From Anaerolineales bacterium (GTDB taxonomy: Bacteria > Chloroflexota > Anaerolineae > Anaerolineales > E44-bin32), in NCBI GenBank assembly GCA_030673085.1, contig DAOVFE010000028.1:1-10616 (forward strand): DNA of 10,616 bases. The letters are read 5' to 3'. Shown piece after piece: positions 5,476 through 10,616 of this stretch. The stretch's first letter is position 1, and every line of letters starts with the position of its first letter. A model generated the notes under the pieces. It was not told where the DNA came from and did not search any database. It was given only the letters and a program-made list of their open reading frames with translations. The translations under genes and the position numbers were made by a program.

Positions 5476-6066
5476 ATGGCAAAGTTGTTATCACTGCCTA
5501 AACCAAGGTTGGAAAGTTCGGCCTCGCTAGAAGAAATGATCTATCGTCGCCGTTCTGTTAGGAATTATGCTCCTAAAGAGGTAAACCTTGAAGAGATTGG
5601 GCAGCTTCTCTGGGCGGTACAAGGGAGAGCCGATACTCCAGCATACCGTACCACGGTTCCTTCTGCCGGGGCGTTATACCCGCTCGAGGTCTATGCTGTT
5701 CTTATAGATGGTGTTTATCATTATGAACCTAGCGAACATGCCTTGCGCTCGTTACAAGATGTCGATCAAAGAATGGAACTTTGTCGGGCGGCATATAATC
5801 AAAATTTTATAAGGCAGGCACCGCTAACCATTGTGCTAACCGCAGTATTTGCACGAATTGAGGGAAAATATGGACGGGCACGCGGCCCCCGTTACGTTTA
5901 CATCGAGGCAGGGCATGCAGCCCAAAACTTATTGCTGCAAGCCGTAGCCCTTGGACTGGGAAGCGTTCCCGTCGGTGCGTTTGATGATCAAAAAGTAAAG
6001 TCAATCTTGAGACTTCCTCCAAACCATGAACCACTCTATTTGCTTCCGGTTGGCCGTCCGCGATAG
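5476..6066 (+). CDS. SagB/ThcOx-type FMN nitroreductase family protein
   Basis: The 196-aa product belongs to the nitroreductase family (PF00881) and within it to the SagB/ThcOx-type dehydrogenases. These are FMN-dependent dimers; the ones tied to peptide maturation oxidise azolines to azoles, but many stand-alone members have unknown substrates. Visible family segments are RRRSVRNY (24-31), the FMN phosphate region; PSAGALYPLEVYAV (62-75), the SagB hallmark; YVYIEAGHAAQNLLLQAVALGLGSVPVGAF (140-169); and the closing LLPVGRPR. There is no signal peptide. AAGGG at 5463-5467 lies eight bases before the ATG. No YcaO cyclodehydratase or precursor peptide gene is visible next to it, so azole synthesis is not supported; a general NAD(P)H- or ferredoxin-linked reductase is equally possible. 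Confidence 0.9.
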   Translation: MAKLLSLPKPRLESSASLEEMIYRRRSVRNYAPKEVNLEEIGQLLWAVQGRADTPAYRTTVPSAGALYPLEVYAVLIDGVYHYEPSEHALRSLQDVDQRMELCRAAYNQNFIRQAPLTIVLTAVFARIEGKYGRARGPRYVYIEAGHAAQNLLLQAVALGLGSVPVGAFDDQKVKSILRLPPNHEPLYLLPVGRPR

Positions 6067-6250
6067 CGTCTTGCGATAAGGGGTGCCGGCTTTTTTCCAT
6101 GAGCGGCTCTTTTATAGGCAAGCATGTTTTTCAATATTCTCTAGCCGGCGGCTGATAGAACATGGAGCCTGAAGCGGGCAACCCATATTGGATTGAAAAA
6201 AAGCAAACGAGCGCTCCAGAGATCATCGCCTTGCTGCCCCCCTATGGATG

Positions 6251-6356
6251 ACCATGATTATCAGGAAAAGCGCTCCCCCCCGCTTGATAATTAGGTCCCA
6301 CAGATATCCGCAGGCTCGACGAATCTTGCCGTGGGCGTCTGTTTAAAGGGTCGCCC
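6251..6356 (+). ncRNA. Candidate structured RNA segment
   Basis: Three stems follow each other. ATTATC (6257-6262) plus AAGCG (6268-6272) pair with CGCTT (6281-6285) plus GATAAT (6286-6291), closed by a C-rich loop; ACC (6251-6253) with GGT (6294-6296) extends the base. CCCAC (6297-6301) pairs with GTGGG (6331-6335) and encloses GCAGG/CTTGC (6310-6314 with 6325-6329). GGGCG (6333-6337) can pair instead with CGCCC (6352-6356), which would open the second stem. No known RNA family is recognised, and no gene follows for about 670 bases. The strand is assigned only because both neighbours read plus. Confidence 0.25.
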
Positions 6357-6382
6357 GCTCTATTTATTCAAAACGAAGGAAA

Positions 6383-6397
6383 TGTAAATTTGTTACA
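6383..6397. promoter_or_regulatory. Operator-like palindrome TGTAA-n5-TTACA
   Basis: TGTAA (6383-6387) and TTACA (6393-6397) are exact reverse complements around five bases. The size fits a dimeric regulator site, but no promoter is clear beside it and chance is possible in this AT-rich part. Confidence 0.25.
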
Positions 6398-6590
6398 GTT
6401 AATCGAAGAAGTAATTTGGATTTCGAATTAATGAAAATAGTGAAAGGTGATTTTTCCTTGTAATGATCGGGATTAACAGAGCTAATCTTATTTAAGGGCG
6501 ATCTGGGTCAGGATATCATCTAGTACTTCATCTGTTGAAATCTAAACTTCCATCAGTCTGAGTCTCCTATGGCTGTATAGGGATGATTCA

Positions 6591-6740
6591 ATGTGTCTAA
6601 GAGTTTATAAACAAGAGATGACTGTACTTAATAAAACCCAAATGCGAGAAAGGAGAACGCATATATACTTTTTCCCCTACTGGCGGCTGTTTCTTTCGGT
6701 GGCCTCAGAGATGATATTTAAGGCAAATCCGGATTCATGA
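6591..6740 (+). CDS. Doubtful 49-aa small ORF
   Basis: ATG at 6591 is preceded by AGGGA (6579-6583) at seven bases and opens 49 codons to TGA at 6738-6740. The product is basic in the first half and has an aromatic-hydrophobic middle (IYFFPYWRLFLSVA) that could sit at a membrane. No family is recognised, and the codon pattern does not clearly differ from the surrounding non-coding DNA. Confidence 0.15.
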   Translation: MCLRVYKQEMTVLNKTQMRERRTHIYFFPYWRLFLSVASEMIFKANPDS

Positions 6741-6931
6741 AAGCAATTAGGCTGAGAGGAAATGGAACATTTGACTTACGCTATAGGTCTTGCCGGAAGA
6801 AAGCCGGAGAGTGGCGCTTGGTTTTGCGAATAGGATTGGCATCTCATTGGATTGTGAGCCTGAATAGTTAAAAGTCAGATTAATGTTGGGGGGGAGAGCA
6901 TAGGACAACGAGATGCAAAGCAATGATGGAG

Positions 6932-6960
6932 ATGATAAGCAATCCGCCTTCGAGTATAAT
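6932..6960 (+). promoter_or_regulatory. Promoter candidate for sortase gene
   Basis: A perfect -10 box TATAAT (6955-6960) lies 17 bases after ATGATA (6932-6937), a four-of-six -35 box. Transcription would start near 6967, giving a leader of about 65 bases. Confidence 0.45.
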
Positions 6961-7031
6961 CGCGATGTAAGGGTGGCATTTTAATTGCAGCCATAATTAG
7001 GCAAATAAGCTGATTCTGTGGGAAAAAAGAT

Positions 7032-7955
7032 ATGAAGCGAAATCAGCGCCAAGCTGAAGATTTATCAATCGAGGAACTTGAAGCAATCTTGGCGCGTAAG
7101 AAGATCGAGGCGCGGCAAGAGCGTTTACGTAAATTTCAGCGTAGCGGTCGGGCAATCCCGATTCAAACCGAATCCGCCGATGTTTCACTCATTAAAGATC
7201 ATGAGACTGAATTAAATTACAGTCTTCCTGAGATTTCCAGCCATGATGCTAATTGGTCAAATCGCGCCCGATCGCTATTAAGCGGATTGTTGTTTGTAAT
7301 CGAGATCGCCGCGGCTGTTGGCCTGGCATATGTGTTCTTGGCGGGTTTCGGGGTTTTAAAACAGCTCAATCAGGAAGCTGCCGAAGCCATGATAATGCCC
7401 ACCGCATCGCCAACACCGCTTATTATGGCTGTAGTATTGCCATCTGGGCATACACCTCCAACTTCGCCTGGTGGTGCGGCGCCAAATGAAAATGAAATCC
7501 CGGATAATCTGCGGCCATTACTCCAATCAATGCCGCGGATTGAGATTCCAACCCCCGGACCGGAGCAAGCGAAGAGCATCTATATCCCCGCTATCTGGCA
7601 ATCGCCGGCGCCAGTGGTTCAAGGCGATGAATGGGAACATTTGAAGAAGGGAGTTGGACAGCATCTAGGAAGCGCCAATCCTGGAGAACCGGGAAACCTG
7701 GTGCTTTCAGCACATAATGATATCTTTGGCGAATTATTCCGAGACCTGGACAGACTTAAGCCGGGGGATAGAATCATTGTCCGGACTGCAACGCAAGAAT
7801 ATATCTATCGAGTAACCGGCTTGCAAATTGTTGAGCCTATGGACGTAAGTATAATGGCAATGACACAGAAGCCAACAGTAACCCTCATTTCGTGCTATCC
7901 CTATATGGTAGATGATGAGCGAATTGTTGTGGTTGGCGAGTTGGAAGATGAATGA
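7032..7955 (+). CDS. Class D/E-like sortase with cytoplasmic N-terminal helix
   Basis: Sortases are membrane-anchored cysteine transpeptidases that attach surface proteins to the envelope. This 307-aa product has a cytoplasmic part (1-80) starting with a charged helix (LSIEELEAILARKK and onward, about 10-37), one membrane segment (about 82-104), a Pro/Thr-rich spacer (122-178) and the catalytic domain (about 180-303). The triad is visible: H228 in VLSAHND, C288 in TLISCYP, and R297 in DDERIVVVGEL. The order and the TLISC motif fit class D/E-type sortases rather than the house-keeping class A. The ribosome binding site is weak (GGG at 7020-7022, ten bases upstream). No clear LPxTG-type substrate is visible in the window, although the partial gene at its end encodes a surface-type protein and could be a partner. 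It heads the envelope gene group. Confidence 0.9.
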   Translation: MKRNQRQAEDLSIEELEAILARKKIEARQERLRKFQRSGRAIPIQTESADVSLIKDHETELNYSLPEISSHDANWSNRARSLLSGLLFVIEIAAAVGLAYVFLAGFGVLKQLNQEAAEAMIMPTASPTPLIMAVVLPSGHTPPTSPGGAAPNENEIPDNLRPLLQSMPRIEIPTPGPEQAKSIYIPAIWQSPAPVVQGDEWEHLKKGVGQHLGSANPGEPGNLVLSAHNDIFGELFRDLDRLKPGDRIIVRTATQEYIYRVTGLQIVEPMDVSIMAMTQKPTVTLISCYPYMVDDERIVVVGELEDE

Positions 7956-7965
7956 GCCTGAATAC

Positions 7966-7974
7966 TGGTAAAAT
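7966..7974 (+). promoter_or_regulatory. Extended -10 promoter candidate before small membrane protein
   Basis: TGGTAAAAT (7966-7974) matches the extended -10 pattern TG-n-TATAAT with one mismatch. No good -35 box lies upstream, which extended -10 promoters tolerate. It could let the three downstream genes be expressed apart from the sortase. Confidence 0.3.
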
Positions 7975-7977
7975 GAG

Positions 7978-8004
7978 TAGTACCTAAGTACCCCTAGAGT
8001 ACTA
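7978..8004. repeat. TAGTAC/GTACTA inverted repeat
   Basis: TAGTAC (7978-7983) pairs with GTACTA (7999-8004), with a further GTAC (7988-7991) between them. It lies just after the extended -10 candidate, in the early leader, and could be an operator or a leader stem. Confidence 0.3.
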
Positions 8005-8056
8005 TTAGTATGAGACAAATCAATGCTGTATTATTAAGATTCAGGGGAGAGTGTGC

Positions 8057-8278
8057 ATGAGTAAGAAGAAAAAGAAGAAGCGACGGAGTAGACCAAACAT
8101 CCCGGCGACAAGTCGTCAGCCGGCAGCCGGCGCTTCCTCAAAGATGGTATCGGCTAAAACCCAATCTAATAGCTTTAATCCCGATTACGCCTACGTCGTT
8201 CATGACCTTAAACGAATTGGCGTCTTGGCGGGAAGTATTATTGTAATAATGGTTATCCTGGCTTTTTTCTTCGGTTAA
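8057..8278 (+). CDS. Small single-pass membrane protein with basic head
   Basis: The 73-aa product begins MSKKKKKKRRSRP, continues with a Pro/Ala/Ser-rich polar stretch, then NPDYAYVVHDLKRIGVLAG and a hydrophobic segment to the C-terminus (about residues 53-73) ending FFFG. The positive head should stay inside, placing the tail in the membrane. I know similar short proteins, with a DY-x-YV-xx-DL-KRI-x-VLAG segment, from Chloroflexota-type genomes, but no function is established. ATG 8057 is preferred over the in-frame GTG at 8051 because AGGGGAG (8043-8049) stands at a normal distance from the ATG. The next gene starts 33 bases after its stop, so co-expression with the sensor protein is likely. 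Confidence 0.75.
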   Translation: MSKKKKKKRRSRPNIPATSRQPAAGASSKMVSAKTQSNSFNPDYAYVVHDLKRIGVLAGSIIVIMVILAFFFG

Positions 8279-8311
8279 TTGGCAGCTAGGTATCGTTTGA
8301 GGAATTGATTT

Positions 8312-10183
8312 ATGTCTGAGGCCTCCCAAAACAATCGCCGTCCTGTGGGTCTCAGTCTGCGATGGCGAATCACGCTCCCATATATTCTCCTGGCCTTTAT
8401 TCTGGGGCTGGGAGCGACTGTTGTTGTTAACCGGCTGCTCAACGAAAGCGAACAGCAGCGATTCTGGCGTCAGTTGTCCGATAGCGGAAAGCAGGCTACG
8501 AATGCTGTTGTACGTACCGAGGACGATCTGCTTAGAGTTGAGCGGTTGATTTCAAATACCGAAGGCGTGATTGATGCAGCGGCTCTGGCTGACGCTGAAG
8601 GATTACGTGAACGAGTTTTGCCGCTGGTTGTAAATGCAAATCTGGATGCGGCGGCCATTTTGGATTGCGACGGTAATAGCTTGTTGGCTGTTCGTCATCG
8701 TCCGGATCAGGCATCGGGCAGTTATGAAAGACCGATCCGGGGTGAGAGTTTTTACGCTGATTGGGGCTTCGTTCAGCAAGTTCTCAATCCGCCGCTTGGG
8801 GATGATGAATATGATGACTGGGTTGGCGATAAGCGAGCCGGGCTTGAGCGGGTTTATGTGGGAGATCAAGAGATTCTTGTGTTCTTTATTGCTGGCCCGC
8901 TTCGTGATGCCGAAGGACAAATTGTTGGGGCGGTTTTAGTTGGGCAGTATGTTGAAAGCTTGGCAAAATCAATCAGTGTTATCGCAGGCGCAAATATATC
9001 GATCTATAGCCTGGTTGATGGCCATATCTTGGCCAGCACCCTAGAGGCGGAAGACTCTAATCAATTTAAGCTTTCATCTAACACAATTGAATCTATTCAA
9101 AATCCAGAGGGAAGTCACGGCGCAGTTCGAACTATTCGAATTGCTGGAAGCTCTTACGGCGAGGTACTCACTCCTCTTCAAGTACGAAACAGAACTGAAA
9201 CGCTAGGGGTTATGGGAATATCACTTATCGCCGATCCATTTGAAAGTGCGGTCATTGAGAATGCAATTCTTGTAGCCAGAATAGGCGCTATTTCGCTGCT
9301 TGCAGTAGTCGCTATCGGGTTGCTTATCGCAAATTCGATTACTCGCCCGCTGAGAAAACTTGCTCGAGCCGCAAACGAAGTAGCTGATGGTAATCTGGAC
9401 ACAATTATTCCTGAAAAGGGCGGGGGCGAGATTGTAATTCTTGCACATAGTATGAACCGATTGGTGAAAGATTTGCGTGAGAGCATGGTTTACAGCGGCG
9501 ATATGAGACCTTCCCTCTCAGATGAAGCCCAGACCTTGATGCAAGAGACGGAACACAATGAGACTTTGCCTCTAGAGGGACGATTTGTTGTCGTATCAGT
9601 ATTAGCCGTTGGGTTGAAGGGTCTTTCTGAAGATTCCTTGGCCGCTAATGCCCCCGAGCTGGTTGTAGAATTGAATGAGTTCATTAATGGCATTACGCCG
9701 ATTATCTCCGAGCATGGCGGTATGGTCAGTGGATTCGATGGGAATGTTTGCATCGCTAGTTTTGGTTTCCTGCCGCATTCGCTTCCTCCGAAGGTGAGTA
9801 CGCTGCAGGCCGCCCATGCTGCGATGGAAATTATATCTTTTGTTTCCGAGCAGAATAAGCTGCGTGCTGAAAAAGGATTGGCTATTCAAGGTGTAGGAAT
9901 TGGGATTTCGACAGGAGAGGTTATAGCTGGTGCAATTGGTATGTCTGATTGTCCGAGCTATACGGTGGTTGGAGAAGCTGTACGTATTGCTTATCAAATT
10001 GAGCAGGTTAGTTACAGCCTGGAAGATAATTCGCTTTTAGTCGATGCAGATGCTTATCGATATCTTGGAGGAGCGCAGCAGCATTTCGAGTTTGGTCGAA
10101 GTGGTCAATTTACTATGCCCGGCAGCGATGAAGATGTGATGATTTATGAAATCCGGGATCGAAAGCTCCGACTTATCGGCTGA
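8312..10183 (+). CDS. Cache-like/HAMP membrane sensor with degenerate class III cyclase domain
   Basis: The 623-aa product is a transmembrane receptor. TM1 spans about residues 19-41, an extracytoplasmic Cache-like region 42-315, TM2 about 319-341, and HAMP 341-393 with the ITRPLRKLARAANEVADGNL signature. Residues 424-600 have the fold pattern of class III adenylate/guanylate cyclases: VSVLAVGLKGLS, HGGMVSGFDGNVCIASFGF, GVGIGISTGEVIAGAIG, and YTVVGEAVRIAYQIE. The catalytic positions are altered. By alignment with the family pattern the first metal Asp is V433, the substrate Lys is G474, the second metal Asp is N478, and the transition-state Asn and Arg are R558 and Q562. It is therefore unlikely to make cAMP or cGMP and more likely works as a ligand-sensing or binding pseudo-enzyme. 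GAGGA at 8299-8303 lies eight bases before the ATG. It probably shares a transcript with its neighbours. Confidence 0.87.
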   Translation: MSEASQNNRRPVGLSLRWRITLPYILLAFILGLGATVVVNRLLNESEQQRFWRQLSDSGKQATNAVVRTEDDLLRVERLISNTEGVIDAAALADAEGLRERVLPLVVNANLDAAAILDCDGNSLLAVRHRPDQASGSYERPIRGESFYADWGFVQQVLNPPLGDDEYDDWVGDKRAGLERVYVGDQEILVFFIAGPLRDAEGQIVGAVLVGQYVESLAKSISVIAGANISIYSLVDGHILASTLEAEDSNQFKLSSNTIESIQNPEGSHGAVRTIRIAGSSYGEVLTPLQVRNRTETLGVMGISLIADPFESAVIENAILVARIGAISLLAVVAIGLLIANSITRPLRKLARAANEVADGNLDTIIPEKGGGEIVILAHSMNRLVKDLRESMVYSGDMRPSLSDEAQTLMQETEHNETLPLEGRFVVVSVLAVGLKGLSEDSLAANAPELVVELNEFINGITPIISEHGGMVSGFDGNVCIASFGFLPHSLPPKVSTLQAAHAAMEIISFVSEQNKLRAEKGLAIQGVGIGISTGEVIAGAIGMSDCPSYTVVGEAVRIAYQIEQVSYSLEDNSLLVDADAYRYLGGAQQHFEFGRSGQFTMPGSDEDVMIYEIRDRKLRLIG

Positions 10184-10203
10184 TACTCGAAGGAGGCGGA
10201 TCG

Positions 10204-10616
10204 ATGAAACGAGACGATGGTAGTTTTTGGCTTCTCAGCGCGTTTTCTGTATTTATAATCGGATTGGCAATATGGGTTTTAGCCGTATTGCATGTGAGCG
10301 TTGCCACTGCAGCGCCATTTGGGTATAGGCTTGATTTACGCTCACAACTATATTCAGATTATAAGTCGGATCAATTGCCACAGCCGATTCGCATCCTTCG
10401 CTTGTCGATTGTCAGGGAAGTTCTTCAGGATCTCGGCTTGTCTGATGATTCTATCGAGGCCAGAATAGCTTCAGGACAATTGGACCTTGAAGAGCTTGTT
10501 CCTACCGCTACTGCTCTGAATTTTTCCGGAGATGATCCGCCAACGGTGACGCCTATACCTACATCGACTTCAAGACCTGCTGCGACAAACACGCGAGAGC
10601 CAACCACGGCTGCCGA
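10204..10616 (+). CDS. Membrane-anchored Pro/Thr-linker protein, 5' part only
   Basis: The reading frame starts at ATG 10204 and stays open for 137 codons to the window edge, so the C-terminus is missing. A strong AGGAGG (10191-10196) lies seven bases upstream, and the gene starts 20 bases after the sensor stop. A short positive head is followed by a hydrophobic segment (about residues 8-32) that acts as a signal anchor or signal peptide. Residues 40-100 are a predicted helical, charged region (LRLSIVREVLQDLGL, DDSIEARIASGQLDLEEL) with no family I recognise. From residue 101 the chain turns into a Pro/Thr/Ala-rich linker (TVTPIPTSTSRPAATNT), of the type that spans the cell envelope in Chloroflexota and Gram-positive bacteria. 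It is probably a surface protein; a repeat or lipid/sugar-binding domain may follow outside the window. Confidence 0.8.
   Translation, partial: MKRDDGSFWLLSAFSVFIIGLAIWVLAVLHVSVATAAPFGYRLDLRSQLYSDYKSDQLPQPIRILRLSIVREVLQDLGLSDDSIEARIASGQLDLEELVPTATALNFSGDDPPTVTPIPTSTSRPAATNTREPTTAA

Larger units (their letters stand above)
6067..7031. other. 965-bp stretch without a convincing gene
   Basis: This lies between the nitroreductase gene and the sortase gene, both on the plus strand. A T6 run (6091-6096) preceded by GCCGGC may end nitroreductase transcripts, but no matching stem is convincing. After it come stacked hairpins (6251-6356), a TGTAA/TTACA palindrome (6383-6397), a GATTA/TAATC stem near 6473-6489, a doubtful 49-codon ORF (6591-6740) and the likely sortase promoter (6932-6960). 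No tRNA or remnant transposase was recognised. Confidence 0.6.

Noticed and set aside
5476..6066. Nitroreductase as part of an azole-peptide (SagB-type) biosynthetic cluster
   Set aside because: No YcaO, E1-like protein or precursor peptide gene is found nearby in the window.
6086..6096. GCCGGC followed by T6 as an intrinsic terminator of the nitroreductase gene
   Set aside because: No good stem partner was found upstream; only weak mismatched pairing is possible, so it is mentioned but not called.
6771..6842. 23-codon ORF starting ATGGAACATTTG
   Set aside because: The purine run before it is too close to the start codon, and the product is too short to support.
10425..10607. 60-codon minus-strand ORF near the right edge
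   Set aside because: It is the reverse shadow of the partial Pro/Thr-linker gene, which has a strong ribosome binding site and a coherent protein.

Overview
The window looks like chromosomal DNA of moderate GC from an environmental bacterium, most likely a member of the Chloroflexota (Anaerolineae/Dehalococcoidia-like). This is an inference. It rests on a sortase with a long cytoplasmic N-terminal helix, a tiny Lys/Arg-headed single-pass protein beside it, a last gene running into a Pro/Thr-rich surface linker, a Gly/Arg-headed PadR regulator, and dispersed 'CATTCCGAGC...GAGGAATCCC' inverted repeats. No rRNA, tRNA, CRISPR array or transposase gene was seen.

Left part (1-3345). A non-coding leader carries a long inverted repeat. 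Next comes a PadR-type repressor gene whose promoter overlaps a 13-bp palindrome arm, so it is probably self-regulated. A plus-strand group follows: a possible 36-codon ORF, a DUF5320 Gly/Arg-rich protein, two NifX/NifB-like FeMo-cofactor-type domain proteins one base apart, and a 2x[4Fe-4S] ferredoxin with a basic tail. No nitrogenase gene is visible, so the set is better read as an orphan metal-cluster or redox module than as nitrogen fixation. The DUF5320 protein and the first NifX-like protein end in alignable coiled-coil tails, which suggests they pair. Two hairpins close this part.

Middle (3392-6066). A minus-strand PspC-domain membrane protein converges on the ferredoxin gene. A YifB/ComM-type AAA+ ATPase reads right and may be translated from a leaderless mRNA. 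A SagB-type FMN nitroreductase follows under its own likely promoter.

Right part (6067-10616). A 965-bp stretch without a convincing gene contains stacked hairpins, an operator-like palindrome and the likely promoter of the next group. That group encodes envelope functions: a class D/E-like sortase, a 73-aa single-pass protein, a Cache-like/HAMP membrane sensor whose class III cyclase domain has lost its catalytic residues, and a membrane-anchored Pro/Thr-linker protein cut by the window end. The short gaps and good ribosome binding sites suggest the last three, and perhaps all four, are co-transcribed.

The observations most worth following are the degenerate cyclase domain at the end of the sensor, the matching tails of DUF5320 and NifX-like proteins, the PadR operator, the possible leaderless yifB start and the structured intergenic segment at 6251-6356.
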